Assembly: GCF_037482845.1 (NCBI RefSeq)
Contig: NZ_JBBHJW010000013.1
Coordinates: forward strand, 72,998 to 136,997
Direction: 5' to 3'
Source: Paucibacter_B soli
GTDB lineage: Bacteria > Pseudomonadota > Gammaproteobacteria > Burkholderiales > Burkholderiaceae_C
Length of the DNA: 64,000 nucleotides
Shown: positions 42,994-51,659 of the stretch, one piece after another
Position numbering within the stretch: the stretch's first letter is position 1
Layout of the letters: each line of letters opens with the position of its first letter
The notes under the pieces: model-generated
Told to the model about the DNA's origin: nothing
Database searches by the model: none
Seen by the model: only the letters and a program-made list of their open reading frames with translations
Made by a program: the position numbers and the translations under genes

Positions 42994-43812
42994 TCAATGT
43001 GCGAGCGCGATACGCTCATCCGCCACTGCGGGCACCACCGGCTTGGCAACGGGCGGCCGGCCGCTGGCCACCGCCTTGAGCTGCTCGTGCTCGGCCAGCA
43101 CGCGGCCGGCATAGCCGGCGTCGTCTGGCAGATTGGCGGCGCCAACGTAATAGCGCAGGCCTTCCTCCACGCCACCGGCGCGCTGGATGCATTCCTTCAG
43201 CACCTGCACACCGACGCGCAGATTGGTGATGGGGTCGAAAGCGGCGTGGTTGCCGCCGAAGACTTCGTACTTGTCGTCATGCACGCGGGTCATCACCTGC
43301 ATCAGGCCCTGGGCGCCCACGGCGCTCTGTGCAAACGGGTTGAAGCCGGACTCGATGGCCATGATGGCCAGGATCAGGGTGGGCTCGACACGGGCGCGCT
43401 GGCCGATCTCGAAGGCCTCCTTGACGAGGCGGCTGACCGGTTCTGGCGCCACCTTGTAGCGGCGCGCCAGCCACATCGCCACGGCGGCCTGCTGGCGCGG
43501 CAGTTCCTTGGGGTCGGTGGCGGTGGCACGGCCGATCGCGTCCGGCTCGGCCAGCGTGCTCAGCATGTCGCCGGAGGCCTCGGCGCGAGCTTCCTGGCGG
43601 GCGTGCAGCCAGCCGAAGACCTCGCCTTCCAGGCGCTGGCGCAAATCGGCCTGGCTGTAGAACACCATCAAGGCAGCAACCAGGGCAAAACCCAAGAGGG
43701 CAAACGTGTTGTGGCTCACTACCAGCAGACCTTGGCCAATGTCCTTGACGAACAGGGACAGGGCAGCGCCGGTATCGCGGGCCAGGGATATCAGACTTTG
43801 ACGCGCTGTCAT
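42994..43812 (-). CDS. Membrane-anchored lytic transglycosylase (SLT/MltE type)
   Basis: The start MTARQSLIS at 43810-43812 has AAAGGAG 5 nt upstream. The 272-residue product has one membrane helix near 38-54 (NTFALLGFALVAALMVF), a charged linker and an SLT domain from about 135: ILAIMAIESGFNPFAQSAVGAQGLMQVM holds the catalytic Glu and the GLMQ signature over residues 147-174, then LRVGVQVLKECI and AGYAGRVL. It would cleave peptidoglycan at the cell wall. The intergenic side toward ubiD is 265 bp. Confidence 0.9.
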   Translation of the reverse strand: MTARQSLISLARDTGAALSLFVKDIGQGLLVVSHNTFALLGFALVAALMVFYSQADLRQRLEGEVFGWLHARQEARAEASGDMLSTLAEPDAIGRATATDPKELPRQQAAVAMWLARRYKVAPEPVSRLVKEAFEIGQRARVEPTLILAIMAIESGFNPFAQSAVGAQGLMQVMTRVHDDKYEVFGGNHAAFDPITNLRVGVQVLKECIQRAGGVEEGLRYYVGAANLPDDAGYAGRVLAEHEQLKAVASGRPPVAKPVVPAVADERIALAH

Positions 43813-44077
43813 GCGACTCCTTTCTTCTCCGTCCGGCGGCGAGCCCGGGCACAAGGCCAGGGTTCACTGCCCGACAGTGATAATGGGCCGGCTTGTCGCA
43901 ACGCGGATCCGGTCGGATCCAGGCGCTACTGCTCGGCGTCCATCGGCAGCGGGGCGTCTGCAAGCTCCCACACTCGCAGACACGGGTTATCCCTGAAGGA
44001 TCTCAGGGATGGGCGGATTCTAGGTTGCAAAAATAACCCGTCAAGCTTATGACTCGGGCCTCTAATTACTATTTGTT
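43813..44077. promoter_or_regulatory. Divergent promoter region of the transglycosylase gene and ubiD
   Basis: The 265-bp gap between divergent genes has a hairpin ATCCCTGA/TCAGGGAT (43989-44010) and an AT-rich end. TTGCAA (44025-44030) and TATGAC (44048-44053) are 17 bp apart, a fair sigma-70 promoter for ubiD that would start a short leader of about 20 nt. No other gene is seen. Confidence 0.45.
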
Positions 44078-45649
44078 ATGAAATACAGGGATCTGCGCGA
44101 CTTCATGGCCGGCCTGGAGCGCATCGGAGAATTGCGCCGAGTCGACCAGCAGCTGTCGGTCAAGCTTGAAATGACCGCTTTAAGCGACAGAGTATTGCGC
44201 GCCGAAGGGCCTGCCCTGCTGTTCGAACGGCCAGAGGGCTACCAAATCCCAGTCCTCGCCAATTTGTTTGGCACCCCTAAACGCGTGGCGCTGGGCATGG
44301 GCGCCGACAGCCTGGCCGATCTGCGCGACGTCGGTCATGTGCTGGCCAGCCTGAAGGAACCCGAGCCGCCCAAGGGGCTCAAGGACGCGGGTCGGCTGTT
44401 GCAGATGGCCAAGGCGCTGTGGGACATGAAGCCGCAGCTGGTGCGCCATGCGGCCTGTCAGGAAGAGGTGTTCGAAGGGGCGGATGTGGACCTGAAGCGC
44501 CTGCCCATCCAGACCTGCTGGCCCGGCGACGTGGGGCCCTTGCTGACCTGGGGCCTGGTGGTGACGCGCGGCCCGCAGTCCGTGCCGCAGCCGCGGCTGC
44601 GCCAAAACCTGGGCATCTACCGCCAACAACTCATTGGCCGGCGCCAACTCATCATGCGCTGGCTGGCGCACCGTGGCGGCGCGCTGGATTTTCGCGACTT
44701 CAGCCGCGCCAACCCCGGCCAGGCCTTCCCGATCGCGGTGGCCCTGGGCGCCGATCCGGCCACCATCCTGGGCGCGGTCACGCCGGTGCCCGACAGTCTG
44801 TCGGAGTACCAGTTTGCCGGTCTGCTGCGCGGCGGCCGTACCGAATTGGTGAACGCCTCGGTTGGCGAGGCCGGCCGGCTGCTGCAGGTGCCCGCCAGCG
44901 CCGAAATCGTGCTGGAGGGGCATATCCCGCCGGCGCCTAAGGGCTATGTCGGGCAGAGCGAGGACGGCATCGCGCTGAAGGAACTGAACGGCTATCTGCA
45001 CGCCCTGGAAGGCCCCTTCGGTGACCACACCGGCTATTACAACGAACAGGACTGGTTCCCTGTGTTCGAGGTGCAGCGCCTGACCCAACGCCGCGAACCC
45101 ATCTACCACTCCACCTATACCGGCAAGCCGCCCGACGAACCCGCCGTGCTGGGCGTGGCGCTCAATGAGGTGTTCGTGCCCATCTTGCAGAAGCAGTTCA
45201 GCGAGATCGTGGACTTCTACCTGCCGCCGGAAGGCTGCAGCTACCGCATGGCTGTGATTTCGATCCGCAAGGCCTATCCGGGCCATGCCAAGCGCCTGAT
45301 GTTCGGGCTCTGGAGCTTTCTGCGCCAGTTCATGTACACCAAGTTCATCGTGGTGGTGGATGAAGACGTCAATATCCGCGACTGGAAGGAAGTCATCTGG
45401 GCCATCACCACCCGCATGGACCCAGTGCGCGACACCACCCTGGTGGATCAGACGCCGATCGACTACCTGGACTTCGCTTCGCCGGTGAGCGGTCTGGGCG
45501 GCAAGATGGGCTTGGATGCCACCAACAAATGGCCCGGCGAAACGGCGCGCGAATGGGGGCGCACCATCAGCATGCCGGTCGAGGTTGAGGCGCGCGCCAC
45601 CGAACTCTTCGAACAGTTGTTTTCTTCGAGCCAGGTCAAGCCCGGATAA
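44078..45649 (+). CDS. ubiD: UbiD-family decarboxylase (4-hydroxy-3-polyprenylbenzoate decarboxylase)
   Basis: A 523-residue enzyme of ubiquinone synthesis that removes the carboxylate of 3-polyprenyl-4-hydroxybenzoate using prenylated FMN. Typical segments: MKYRDLRDFMAGLERIGELRRV at the start (split over residues 1-22), NLGIYRQQLIGRRQLIMRW near 171-189, RGGALDFRDF, the late HIPPAPKGYVGQSEDG and GPFGDHTGYYN where the conserved Glu/Asp ligands lie, and VVVDEDVNIRDWKEVIWA. Length and match are those of the E. coli enzyme. The UbiX prenyltransferase that makes its cofactor is not in the window. Confidence 0.95.
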   Translation: MKYRDLRDFMAGLERIGELRRVDQQLSVKLEMTALSDRVLRAEGPALLFERPEGYQIPVLANLFGTPKRVALGMGADSLADLRDVGHVLASLKEPEPPKGLKDAGRLLQMAKALWDMKPQLVRHAACQEEVFEGADVDLKRLPIQTCWPGDVGPLLTWGLVVTRGPQSVPQPRLRQNLGIYRQQLIGRRQLIMRWLAHRGGALDFRDFSRANPGQAFPIAVALGADPATILGAVTPVPDSLSEYQFAGLLRGGRTELVNASVGEAGRLLQVPASAEIVLEGHIPPAPKGYVGQSEDGIALKELNGYLHALEGPFGDHTGYYNEQDWFPVFEVQRLTQRREPIYHSTYTGKPPDEPAVLGVALNEVFVPILQKQFSEIVDFYLPPEGCSYRMAVISIRKAYPGHAKRLMFGLWSFLRQFMYTKFIVVVDEDVNIRDWKEVIWAITTRMDPVRDTTLVDQTPIDYLDFASPVSGLGGKMGLDATNKWPGETAREWGRTISMPVEVEARATELFEQLFSSSQVKPG

Positions 45650-45852
45650 ACCTGGGGCTGTCAGGCCTTGAAAGGGGTCTGGCGCTCACCTACTGTTGGA
45701 AGGCCTTTACAGGCAAAACCTCTGGCGCAGTCTCTGCGCGCCAGGAGCCCTGCGGCAGCTAGCTGCGGAGCCCCAACCGGCGGCGTCAGCCGTCCACCCC
45801 TTCCAGGCGCAGGCTTGGGAGGGGTTTCTATTTCTGCTGGTTGTGCTGCCGA
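45650..45852. other. Structured intergenic gap between ubiD and the YdcF gene
   Basis: This 203-bp gap lies between convergent genes. It has an imperfect hairpin CTGGCGCAG / CTGCGCGCCAG (45722-45744), a perfect 12-bp palindrome GCAGCTAGCTGC (45755-45766) and flanking GGAAGG / CCTTCC halves about 100 bp apart. These may end both transcripts. No T-run terminator or coding frame is convincing. Confidence 0.35.
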
Positions 45853-46659
45853 TCAATGCCCCAGCCTCAGTGCCAGCCATTCGTAGACGGCATAGCGGGT
45901 TCTGGCCAGGCCTTCGCTGGATGGCAGCCAATCCAGCGCTTCGAGCGGGGCATCGGGAGCTCGCAGCCCCACGGGGGCGGCGATCAACTCGACCTGCGCA
46001 CCGAAGGCGAGCCGGAAATGATGCAGGGCACGCGGCATATGCTGGACATGGGTGACCAGCACCAGTCGGCGCAGGCCTGTCGGCTTGAGCAAGGCGGCGC
46101 TGTACCGCGCGTTGTCGCGAGTGTCCTTCGCCTGGTCTTCGAGCCACTGCAGCCGCAGGCCCAACAGCTCGCGGGCATAGGCCTCGGCAAGCTCGGCCTC
46201 GCTCTGGTCTCCGGGCTTGCCGTTGCGACTCAGGCCGCCCGTGAATGCCAGCGGCAGCTGGGCCTGCTTGGCCAGCCAGGCGCCGTAGTTGAGCCGCTCG
46301 ATCGACAAGGGCTTGAGCCAGCCCGAGCGGACCTCGGGCACATCCTGGCGCGCCCCGGCGCCCAACACCAGAATGGCGGTGTGCTCTGCCACGCGGGGGT
46401 CGGACGGGGTCGGCAGCGGCCATTGCAGGGCCGGCACTTGTTCCCCCAGCAGCAGGCGCGCGGCGGTGACGGCGCCGACTTCGGTACAAGACAGCCAGGC
46501 CCCGCTCAGTCCGATGACCAACAAGGCGCGCGCCCAGCCCTTGGCTCGCTGCCGCAGCAGCCAGGCCAGCAAGACCAGGAACAGCAGCGGTGCCGGCGGG
46601 AGACTGAGGGCTTGCGCCATGCTGCGCAGCCCGCTTGCAAGACTTTCAAGAGCAATCAT
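45853..46659 (-). CDS. YdcF-family (DUF218, ElyC/SanA-type) membrane protein
   Basis: A 268-residue protein. Two N-terminal hydrophobic helices (about 21-37, 44-59) anchor a DUF218 domain: HTAILVLGAGAR near 93-104, FTGGLSRNGKPGDQSEAELAEAYA near 138-161, DTRDNARYSAALLK near 179-192, VLVTHVQHMPRA near 200-211. Members such as ElyC and SanA take part in envelope or peptidoglycan-precursor homeostasis; this one's substrate is unknown. It is divergent from the DUF748 gene across 68 bp. Confidence 0.85.
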   Translation of the reverse strand: MIALESLASGLRSMAQALSLPPAPLLFLVLLAWLLRQRAKGWARALLVIGLSGAWLSCTEVGAVTAARLLLGEQVPALQWPLPTPSDPRVAEHTAILVLGAGARQDVPEVRSGWLKPLSIERLNYGAWLAKQAQLPLAFTGGLSRNGKPGDQSEAELAEAYARELLGLRLQWLEDQAKDTRDNARYSAALLKPTGLRRLVLVTHVQHMPRALHHFRLAFGAQVELIAAPVGLRAPDAPLEALDWLPSSEGLARTRYAVYEWLALRLGH

Positions 46660-46727
46660 CGCCGGCAGTATCGCGTAGGCTCATCGCCTCGGGATAATGG
46701 TGGCCGACTCCTGCAAACACGACGCAC

Positions 46728-49700
46728 ATGACCTTGACGATACGCGCCCCCTGGATGAAACGCTTGGGCGCCGCGGTGCTGGCCTTGCTGGGCCTGCTCG
46801 TGCTGCTCAGCTGGGCGCTGCCGCGCTGGATTGAAAGCCGCGGCGTCGAGCAGGCCAGTCAGTTGCTGGGCCGGCCTGTGCACCTGGAATCGGCTCGCTT
46901 TGAACCCTGGCGCCTCGGCCTGGTGCTGAACGGCCTGCGCATCGATGGCCCGGCCGGCAGCGCTGCGCCGCTCTTGAGCCTGCGCCGCCTGGATGCGGCG
47001 CTCTCGCTGCGCTCGATCTGGCATTTCAGCCCGGTGCTGGCCTCGCTCCAGATCGAGGCGCCGGTGCTGCGCCTGAGCCGGCTCGCGCCGGGCCGCTACG
47101 ACATCGATGACCTGATCCAGCGCTTCGGCACCAGCAGCGCATCGCCCGAGCAGGCGTCGTCGGGCGTCGCGCTCTACAACATCCGGCTCAGCGAGGGTCA
47201 GGTCTTGCTGAACGACGTGCCGGCTGGCGGCCAGCATGCCCTGAGCGAGCTGCGCCTGGACCTGCCCTTCATCTCCACCCTGGAGACCGATGTGGCGGTG
47301 CATGTGCAGCCGCTGCTGTCCGGCCGGCTGAACGGCGTGCGGTTCCAGCACAAGGCCGATGCCCAGCCCTTTGCCAAGACGCGCAGCGCGCAACTGACGC
47401 TGCACCTGGACGAGCTCGACCTCAAACCCTATCTGGGCTACTGGCCCAAGGCCTTGCCGGTGAGTCTGAGCCAGGGTCGGGTAGCGGCGGATCTCGCCGT
47501 CAACTTTGCCCAGCCCGAGGGCAAGCCGCCCAGCGTCTCCATCAGCGGCAGTATTCGCACCCGCGACCTGGCGTTGCAGCAGGGCGGGCAAGTCCTGCTG
47601 GCATGGCAGGCGCTGACGCTGCTGCTGACCGATGTGCAGCCGCTGGCTCGCAGCGCCAAGCTGGCCGAGCTGAATTGGCAGGCGCCGGTGCTGAAACTGC
47701 GCCGGCGTGCCGACGGGCGGTTGGCCCTGCCGGGGCTGGGGGACGCGTCGGCCCCTGCGCAAGCGCCGTCCACAAGCGATCGGCCCTGGCGCCTGCAGCT
47801 GGATCGCTTCATTCTGGCCGGCGGGCAGCTTGGCTGGCGCGATGAGAGCAGCAAGCCGGCGGCCGAGCTGGGCCTGCGGGAGCTGAACCTGAAGCTCGCG
47901 CGGCTGCAATGGCCGCTGGCCGGCGAGGCCAGCCTGGAGTTGCAGTCGCTGCTGTCGCCGCCCAACGCCGCCAACGCTACCGAAGCGGCCCGCTTGAGCG
48001 CCCAGGGCCAGCTGCGGCCGGCCGGCCTGGATGTCGACGCGGCGTTGCAAGGCCTGCAACTGGCCTGGGTCGCGCCCTACACGGCGGCGCTCTCGCCGCT
48101 CAAATTGCAGGGCCTGGCGCGGGCCGAGGCGCATCTGGCCTGGCCTTTCGGCGAAGGCGCTGCGCCTAGCCTCGCGCTGAAGAAACTCAGCCTGGAGGGC
48201 TTGAAGGCCTGGGAGCCCGCTGATGGTCGCGCTGCGCCCAGCCTGCAGTTAGCCTCCGTGCAGCTGGATCAGGCCGAACTGGACCTGGGCAGGCGCAGCG
48301 CCAAGCTGGGCAGGCTGAGCATCGTTGAACCGCGCCTGGCATTGCGTCGGGCGGCCGATGGGCGCTGGAATCCGCAGTCCTGGCAGGTGGCCAGCGCGCC
48401 CGCGCCAGCCGCAGCGCAGGCCTCGCCCGGTTGGACATTCAAGCTTGGCGCCCTGCAACTCGCCAAGGGGCGCGTGAGCCTGCAACAAGATGCGCTGGCG
48501 CATCCGGTGGAGGCAGAACAAGGCATCCTGGTCGACGAACTGAAGCTTGATCTGGCCGACCTGGCCTGGCCGGCCAAGGCCGGATCGCCCAGGCTGCCGG
48601 CCTCGCTGAGCTTGGCGTTGGCGCCGCTGGGCGGCACCGCGGCCAAGCCTGCCGAGCGCGGCCGGCTCAGCTGGCAGGGCAAGCTTGGCTTGCAGCCATT
48701 GGCCCTGCAAGGCGCGCTGCGCGCCGAGCGCCTGCCGCTGCAACTGCTGGACCCCTATCTGGATCCCCAGCTGGGCCTGCATCTGGCGCATGCGGAGCTG
48801 GGCCTAAAGGCCCAGCTGAGCCTGGCCAGCGCTGCCGAGGGCCTGCAGGCCCAGCTGGATGGCGATCTGCTGCTGGCCGATCTGCGCCTGCAGCAGGCGC
48901 GCCTGCGCGAGGGGCAGCGCGTGCTTGGCGAAGACCTGCTGAACTGGCAGGCACTCAATCTGGCGGGGCTCAGGCTCGCGCTGCAGCCCGGCCAGGAAGC
49001 GCGCGTGCAGGTCGAGCAGGCCAGCCTGAACGATTTCTACGCGCGCCTCATCATCAACGAGGAGGGCCAGTTCAATCTGCGCGACCTCGGCGCGGCCGAG
49101 CGCCAGCAGGTGGCCGCGCAGCTTGAGGCCGCGGCGGCACCCAAGCCCAGCATCAGCGTGGCGCAGACGCGCGTGTTGAACGGCCGGGTCGATTTCAGCG
49201 ACCGCTACATCCGCCCCAATTACAGCGCCCGGCTGAGCGATCTGAATGGTGCCCTCGGTGCCTTCAGCTCCGAGCGTAGCGAGATGGCCGAGCTCAAGCT
49301 GAAGGGCCGCGTGGCCGGCACCGGCCTGCTGGACATCGGCGGCCGCATCAACCCCGGCGTCTCGCCGCCCATCATGGACCTGAGCGCCAGCGCCACCGAC
49401 ATCGAGCTGGCGCCACTCTCGCCCTATGCCGGCAAGTACGCGGGCTATGCGATCGAGCGCGGCAAGCTCTCGACCCGGCTGCAATACCGCATCGAGCCGG
49501 GTGGTGCGCTGCAGGCCGAGAACCAGGTGATACTGAATCAGCTCAGCTTCGGCGAGCGCATCGACAGCCCCGACGCGACCAAGCTGCCGGTGCTGCTGGC
49601 GGTGGCCCTGTTGAAGGACAGGCATGGCGTGATCGACGTCAACCTGCCCATCAGCGGCTCGATCAACGATCCGCAATTCAGCGTCGGTGGCCTGGTCTTC

Positions 49701-50360
49701 AAGCTGATCCTGAACCTCATTGGCAAGGCGCTGACGGCGCCGTTCTCGCTGCTCGCGGGCGGCGGCGGACCGGATCTGAGCCAGGTGGAGTTCGTGCCGG
49801 GTGCGCCGCAGCTCGCCGAGGCCAGCTTGCCGGCGCTGGACAAGCTGGCCAGCGCCCTGCTGGACCGCCCGCAGCTCAATCTCACCGTCACCGCCTACGC
49901 CAACCCGGCCACCGAAGGCCAGGCCATGCAGCAGTTGCATGTGGAGCGGCTGCTGGTGCAGGAGCGCCGCCGCGAGCTGCAGCGCCAGCAGACCGCGCAG
50001 GCCCAGGCCGATGCCGAGAGCGGCAGCATCAGCCTCAGCGAGGCCGAGCGTCAGCGCCTGCTCAAGCAGGTCTATGGCGCCGCCAAGCTGCCGGGCAAGC
50101 CACGCAATCTGATCGGCCTGGCCAAGGACATTCCGGCGGACGAGATGCGGGCGCTGCTGGCGGCCGACCACAGGGTTACGCCAGAGCTGCTGCGCCAGCT
50201 GGCGCTGGAACGCGGCGTGGCGGTGCGCGACGCCTTGATCGCCCGCGGCGTGCCCAACGAGCGCCTGTTCCTGGCTGCGCCCAAGCTGGCGTCCCCGGAG
50301 GAGGGCGCCGAGGCCAAGGCCTGGCTGCCGCACGCGGAGCTCTCGCTGGCCGCACAATGA
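46728..50360 (+). CDS. Giant DUF748 (AsmA-like) envelope protein
   Basis: A 1210-residue protein. One N-terminal membrane helix (about 10-30: LGAAVLALLGLLVLLSWALP) anchors a long periplasmic part. It begins with the AsmA-type start (GVEQASQLLGRPVHLESARFEPWRLGLVL over 40-68), has DUF748 repeats, and a typical closing region near 830-1000 (DFSDRYIRPNYSARLSDLNG, INPGVSPPIMDLSASATDIELAPLSPYAGKYAGY in parts, DRHGVIDVNLPISGSINDPQFSVG). The last 200 residues are charged and Gln-rich. AsmA-like proteins may bridge the envelope for phospholipid transport; the role of this one is inferred only. An alternative start lies at 46755. Confidence 0.88.
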   Translation: MTLTIRAPWMKRLGAAVLALLGLLVLLSWALPRWIESRGVEQASQLLGRPVHLESARFEPWRLGLVLNGLRIDGPAGSAAPLLSLRRLDAALSLRSIWHFSPVLASLQIEAPVLRLSRLAPGRYDIDDLIQRFGTSSASPEQASSGVALYNIRLSEGQVLLNDVPAGGQHALSELRLDLPFISTLETDVAVHVQPLLSGRLNGVRFQHKADAQPFAKTRSAQLTLHLDELDLKPYLGYWPKALPVSLSQGRVAADLAVNFAQPEGKPPSVSISGSIRTRDLALQQGGQVLLAWQALTLLLTDVQPLARSAKLAELNWQAPVLKLRRRADGRLALPGLGDASAPAQAPSTSDRPWRLQLDRFILAGGQLGWRDESSKPAAELGLRELNLKLARLQWPLAGEASLELQSLLSPPNAANATEAARLSAQGQLRPAGLDVDAALQGLQLAWVAPYTAALSPLKLQGLARAEAHLAWPFGEGAAPSLALKKLSLEGLKAWEPADGRAAPSLQLASVQLDQAELDLGRRSAKLGRLSIVEPRLALRRAADGRWNPQSWQVASAPAPAAAQASPGWTFKLGALQLAKGRVSLQQDALAHPVEAEQGILVDELKLDLADLAWPAKAGSPRLPASLSLALAPLGGTAAKPAERGRLSWQGKLGLQPLALQGALRAERLPLQLLDPYLDPQLGLHLAHAELGLKAQLSLASAAEGLQAQLDGDLLLADLRLQQARLREGQRVLGEDLLNWQALNLAGLRLALQPGQEARVQVEQASLNDFYARLIINEEGQFNLRDLGAAERQQVAAQLEAAAAPKPSISVAQTRVLNGRVDFSDRYIRPNYSARLSDLNGALGAFSSERSEMAELKLKGRVAGTGLLDIGGRINPGVSPPIMDLSASATDIELAPLSPYAGKYAGYAIERGKLSTRLQYRIEPGGALQAENQVILNQLSFGERIDSPDATKLPVLLAVALLKDRHGVIDVNLPISGSINDPQFSVGGLVFKLILNLIGKALTAPFSLLAGGGGPDLSQVEFVPGAPQLAEASLPALDKLASALLDRPQLNLTVTAYANPATEGQAMQQLHVERLLVQERRRELQRQQTAQAQADAESGSISLSEAERQRLLKQVYGAAKLPGKPRNLIGLAKDIPADEMRALLAADHRVTPELLRQLALERGVAVRDALIARGVPNERLFLAAPKLASPEEGAEAKAWLPHAELSLAAQ

Positions 50361-50411
50361 GAGCCCCTGCCGGGCGGTGCCGCCCGGCGAACCGAATGGA
50401 GATCCTGCACC

Positions 50412-50987
50412 GTGGGCCAAGCCGCAAATACCGTGACCGACGAAGCAAACGGCAACGAGCAACTCATCACCGTGGCCGGGGGCTGCTTCTGGTGCCTGGA
50501 GGCGGTGTACGAGCGCGTGCAGGGCGTGCTGGGCGTCGAGTCGGGCTATAGCAATGGCCACGCACAGCAGCCCGCGTACGAGCAGGTCTGCTCTGGCTCG
50601 ACCGGACATGCCGAAGTGGTGCGGGTGCGCTTCGACCCGCGGCAGATCAGTCTGCGCGAGATCCTGGAGATCTTCTTCGTGATCCATGACCCGACCACGC
50701 TGAACAGCCAGGGTGCCGACGTCGGCACGCAATACCGCTCGGGCATCTATTTCCACGATGCCCAACAGGAACAGCTGGCGCGCGCGGTGCTGGACGAGGT
50801 GCAGCATCTGCATCAGGGCCGCGCCGTCACCGAGCTGCAGCCCGAGCGCAACTACTGGCCCGCGGAGGCCTATCACCAGCATTACTACGCGCGCCATCCC
50901 GATCAGGGCTACTGTGCCTTCGTGGTGGCCGCCAAGGTGGACAAATTCCTGGCCACCTTCGCCCGCCATGTACGCCGCGCTTCCTGA
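50412..50987 (+). CDS. msrA: Peptide-methionine (S)-S-oxide reductase MsrA
   Basis: A 191-residue repair enzyme reducing methionine sulfoxide, with a GTG start at 50412. The active-site GGCFWCLEAVYE is at about 23-34 with the catalytic Cys; later YEQVCSGSTGHAEVV and QYRSGIYFHDAQQ with the substrate Tyr/Asp, and FHDAQQEQ are typical. A C-terminal GYCAFVVAAK holds the resolving Cys. It lies 51 bp after the DUF748 gene and before the ABC operon. Confidence 0.95.
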   Translation: MGQAANTVTDEANGNEQLITVAGGCFWCLEAVYERVQGVLGVESGYSNGHAQQPAYEQVCSGSTGHAEVVRVRFDPRQISLREILEIFFVIHDPTTLNSQGADVGTQYRSGIYFHDAQQEQLARAVLDEVQHLHQGRAVTELQPERNYWPAEAYHQHYYARHPDQGYCAFVVAAKVDKFLATFARHVRRAS

Positions 50988-51002
50988 GACCGCGTGCGTT
51001 CC

Positions 51003-51659
51003 ATGATCGAGACCAGGCGGCTGGCCTATGCCTATGCAGGGGGTACGCGGCTCGGCTTTCCCGACCTGTGCCTGCCCGCCGGCGGCCACCTGCTGTTGCA
51101 AGGGCCGTCGGGCTGCGGCAAGAGCACCTTGCTGGCCCTGCTGGCCGGGCTGCTGAGCGCCAGCGAGGGCGAGCTGCGCGTGGCTGGCACCGAGCTGGGC
51201 AAGCTCGGCGCACGGGCGCGCGATGCCTGGCGCGGTCGACAGCTGGGCTTTGTGCCGCAGCGCCTGCACCTCAGCAGCAGCCTCAGCGTGCGCGAGAACC
51301 TGGCCATGCCCTATGTGGCGGCCGGCCTGCCGCCCGATGCGGCACGCAGCGCCAGCCTGATGGCGCGGCTGGGCATTGCCGCGCTGGCCGAGCGTCGGCC
51401 GCACCAGCTCAGCGTGGGCCAGGCGCAGCGCGTGGCGCTGGCGCGTGCGCTGCTGCGCCAGCCGCGCCTGCTGCTGGCCGACGAACCCACAGCCAACCTG
51501 GATGACGCCGCCGCCGCCGCGGTGTTGGACCTGCTGACCGAGTCGGCCGAGCAGGAGGGCCTGAGCCTGGTGCTGGCCACCCACGACGCCCGCGTGGCCA
51601 GCATGATGGCCGCCTTGCCAGGCCTGCAGATACTGCGCCTCGAAGGAGCCGCGGCATGA
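51003..51659 (+). CDS. ABC transporter ATP-binding protein, LolD/MacB class
   Basis: A 218-residue ATPase (start MIETRR at 51003; GTG at 50994 is possible). Walker A GPSGCGKSTLL near 36-46, Q-loop LGFVPQRLHL, signature QLSVGQAQRVALARAL, Walker B LLADEPTANLDD and H-loop ATHDAR are complete. It lies with a FtsX-type permease and a DUF3299 gene, an arrangement like the Zur-controlled PA4064-PA4066 genes of Pseudomonas aeruginosa, so a metal-related role is possible. It overlaps the permease by 4 bp. Confidence 0.92.
   Translation: MIETRRLAYAYAGGTRLGFPDLCLPAGGHLLLQGPSGCGKSTLLALLAGLLSASEGELRVAGTELGKLGARARDAWRGRQLGFVPQRLHLSSSLSVRENLAMPYVAAGLPPDAARSASLMARLGIAALAERRPHQLSVGQAQRVALARALLRQPRLLLADEPTANLDDAAAAAVLDLLTESAEQEGLSLVLATHDARVASMMAALPGLQILRLEGAAA

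Noticed and set aside
45650..45852. An integron-type recombination site in the gap after ubiD
   Set aside because: There are inverted repeats, but no matching core sites and no integrase or cassette-like neighbour.
48804..51584. A 926-codon leftward frame opposite the DUF748 gene, msrA and the ABC gene
   Set aside because: msrA and the ABC ATPase have complete active sites on the plus strand, and the antisense product shows only Gln/His/Ala/Arg-rich low complexity.
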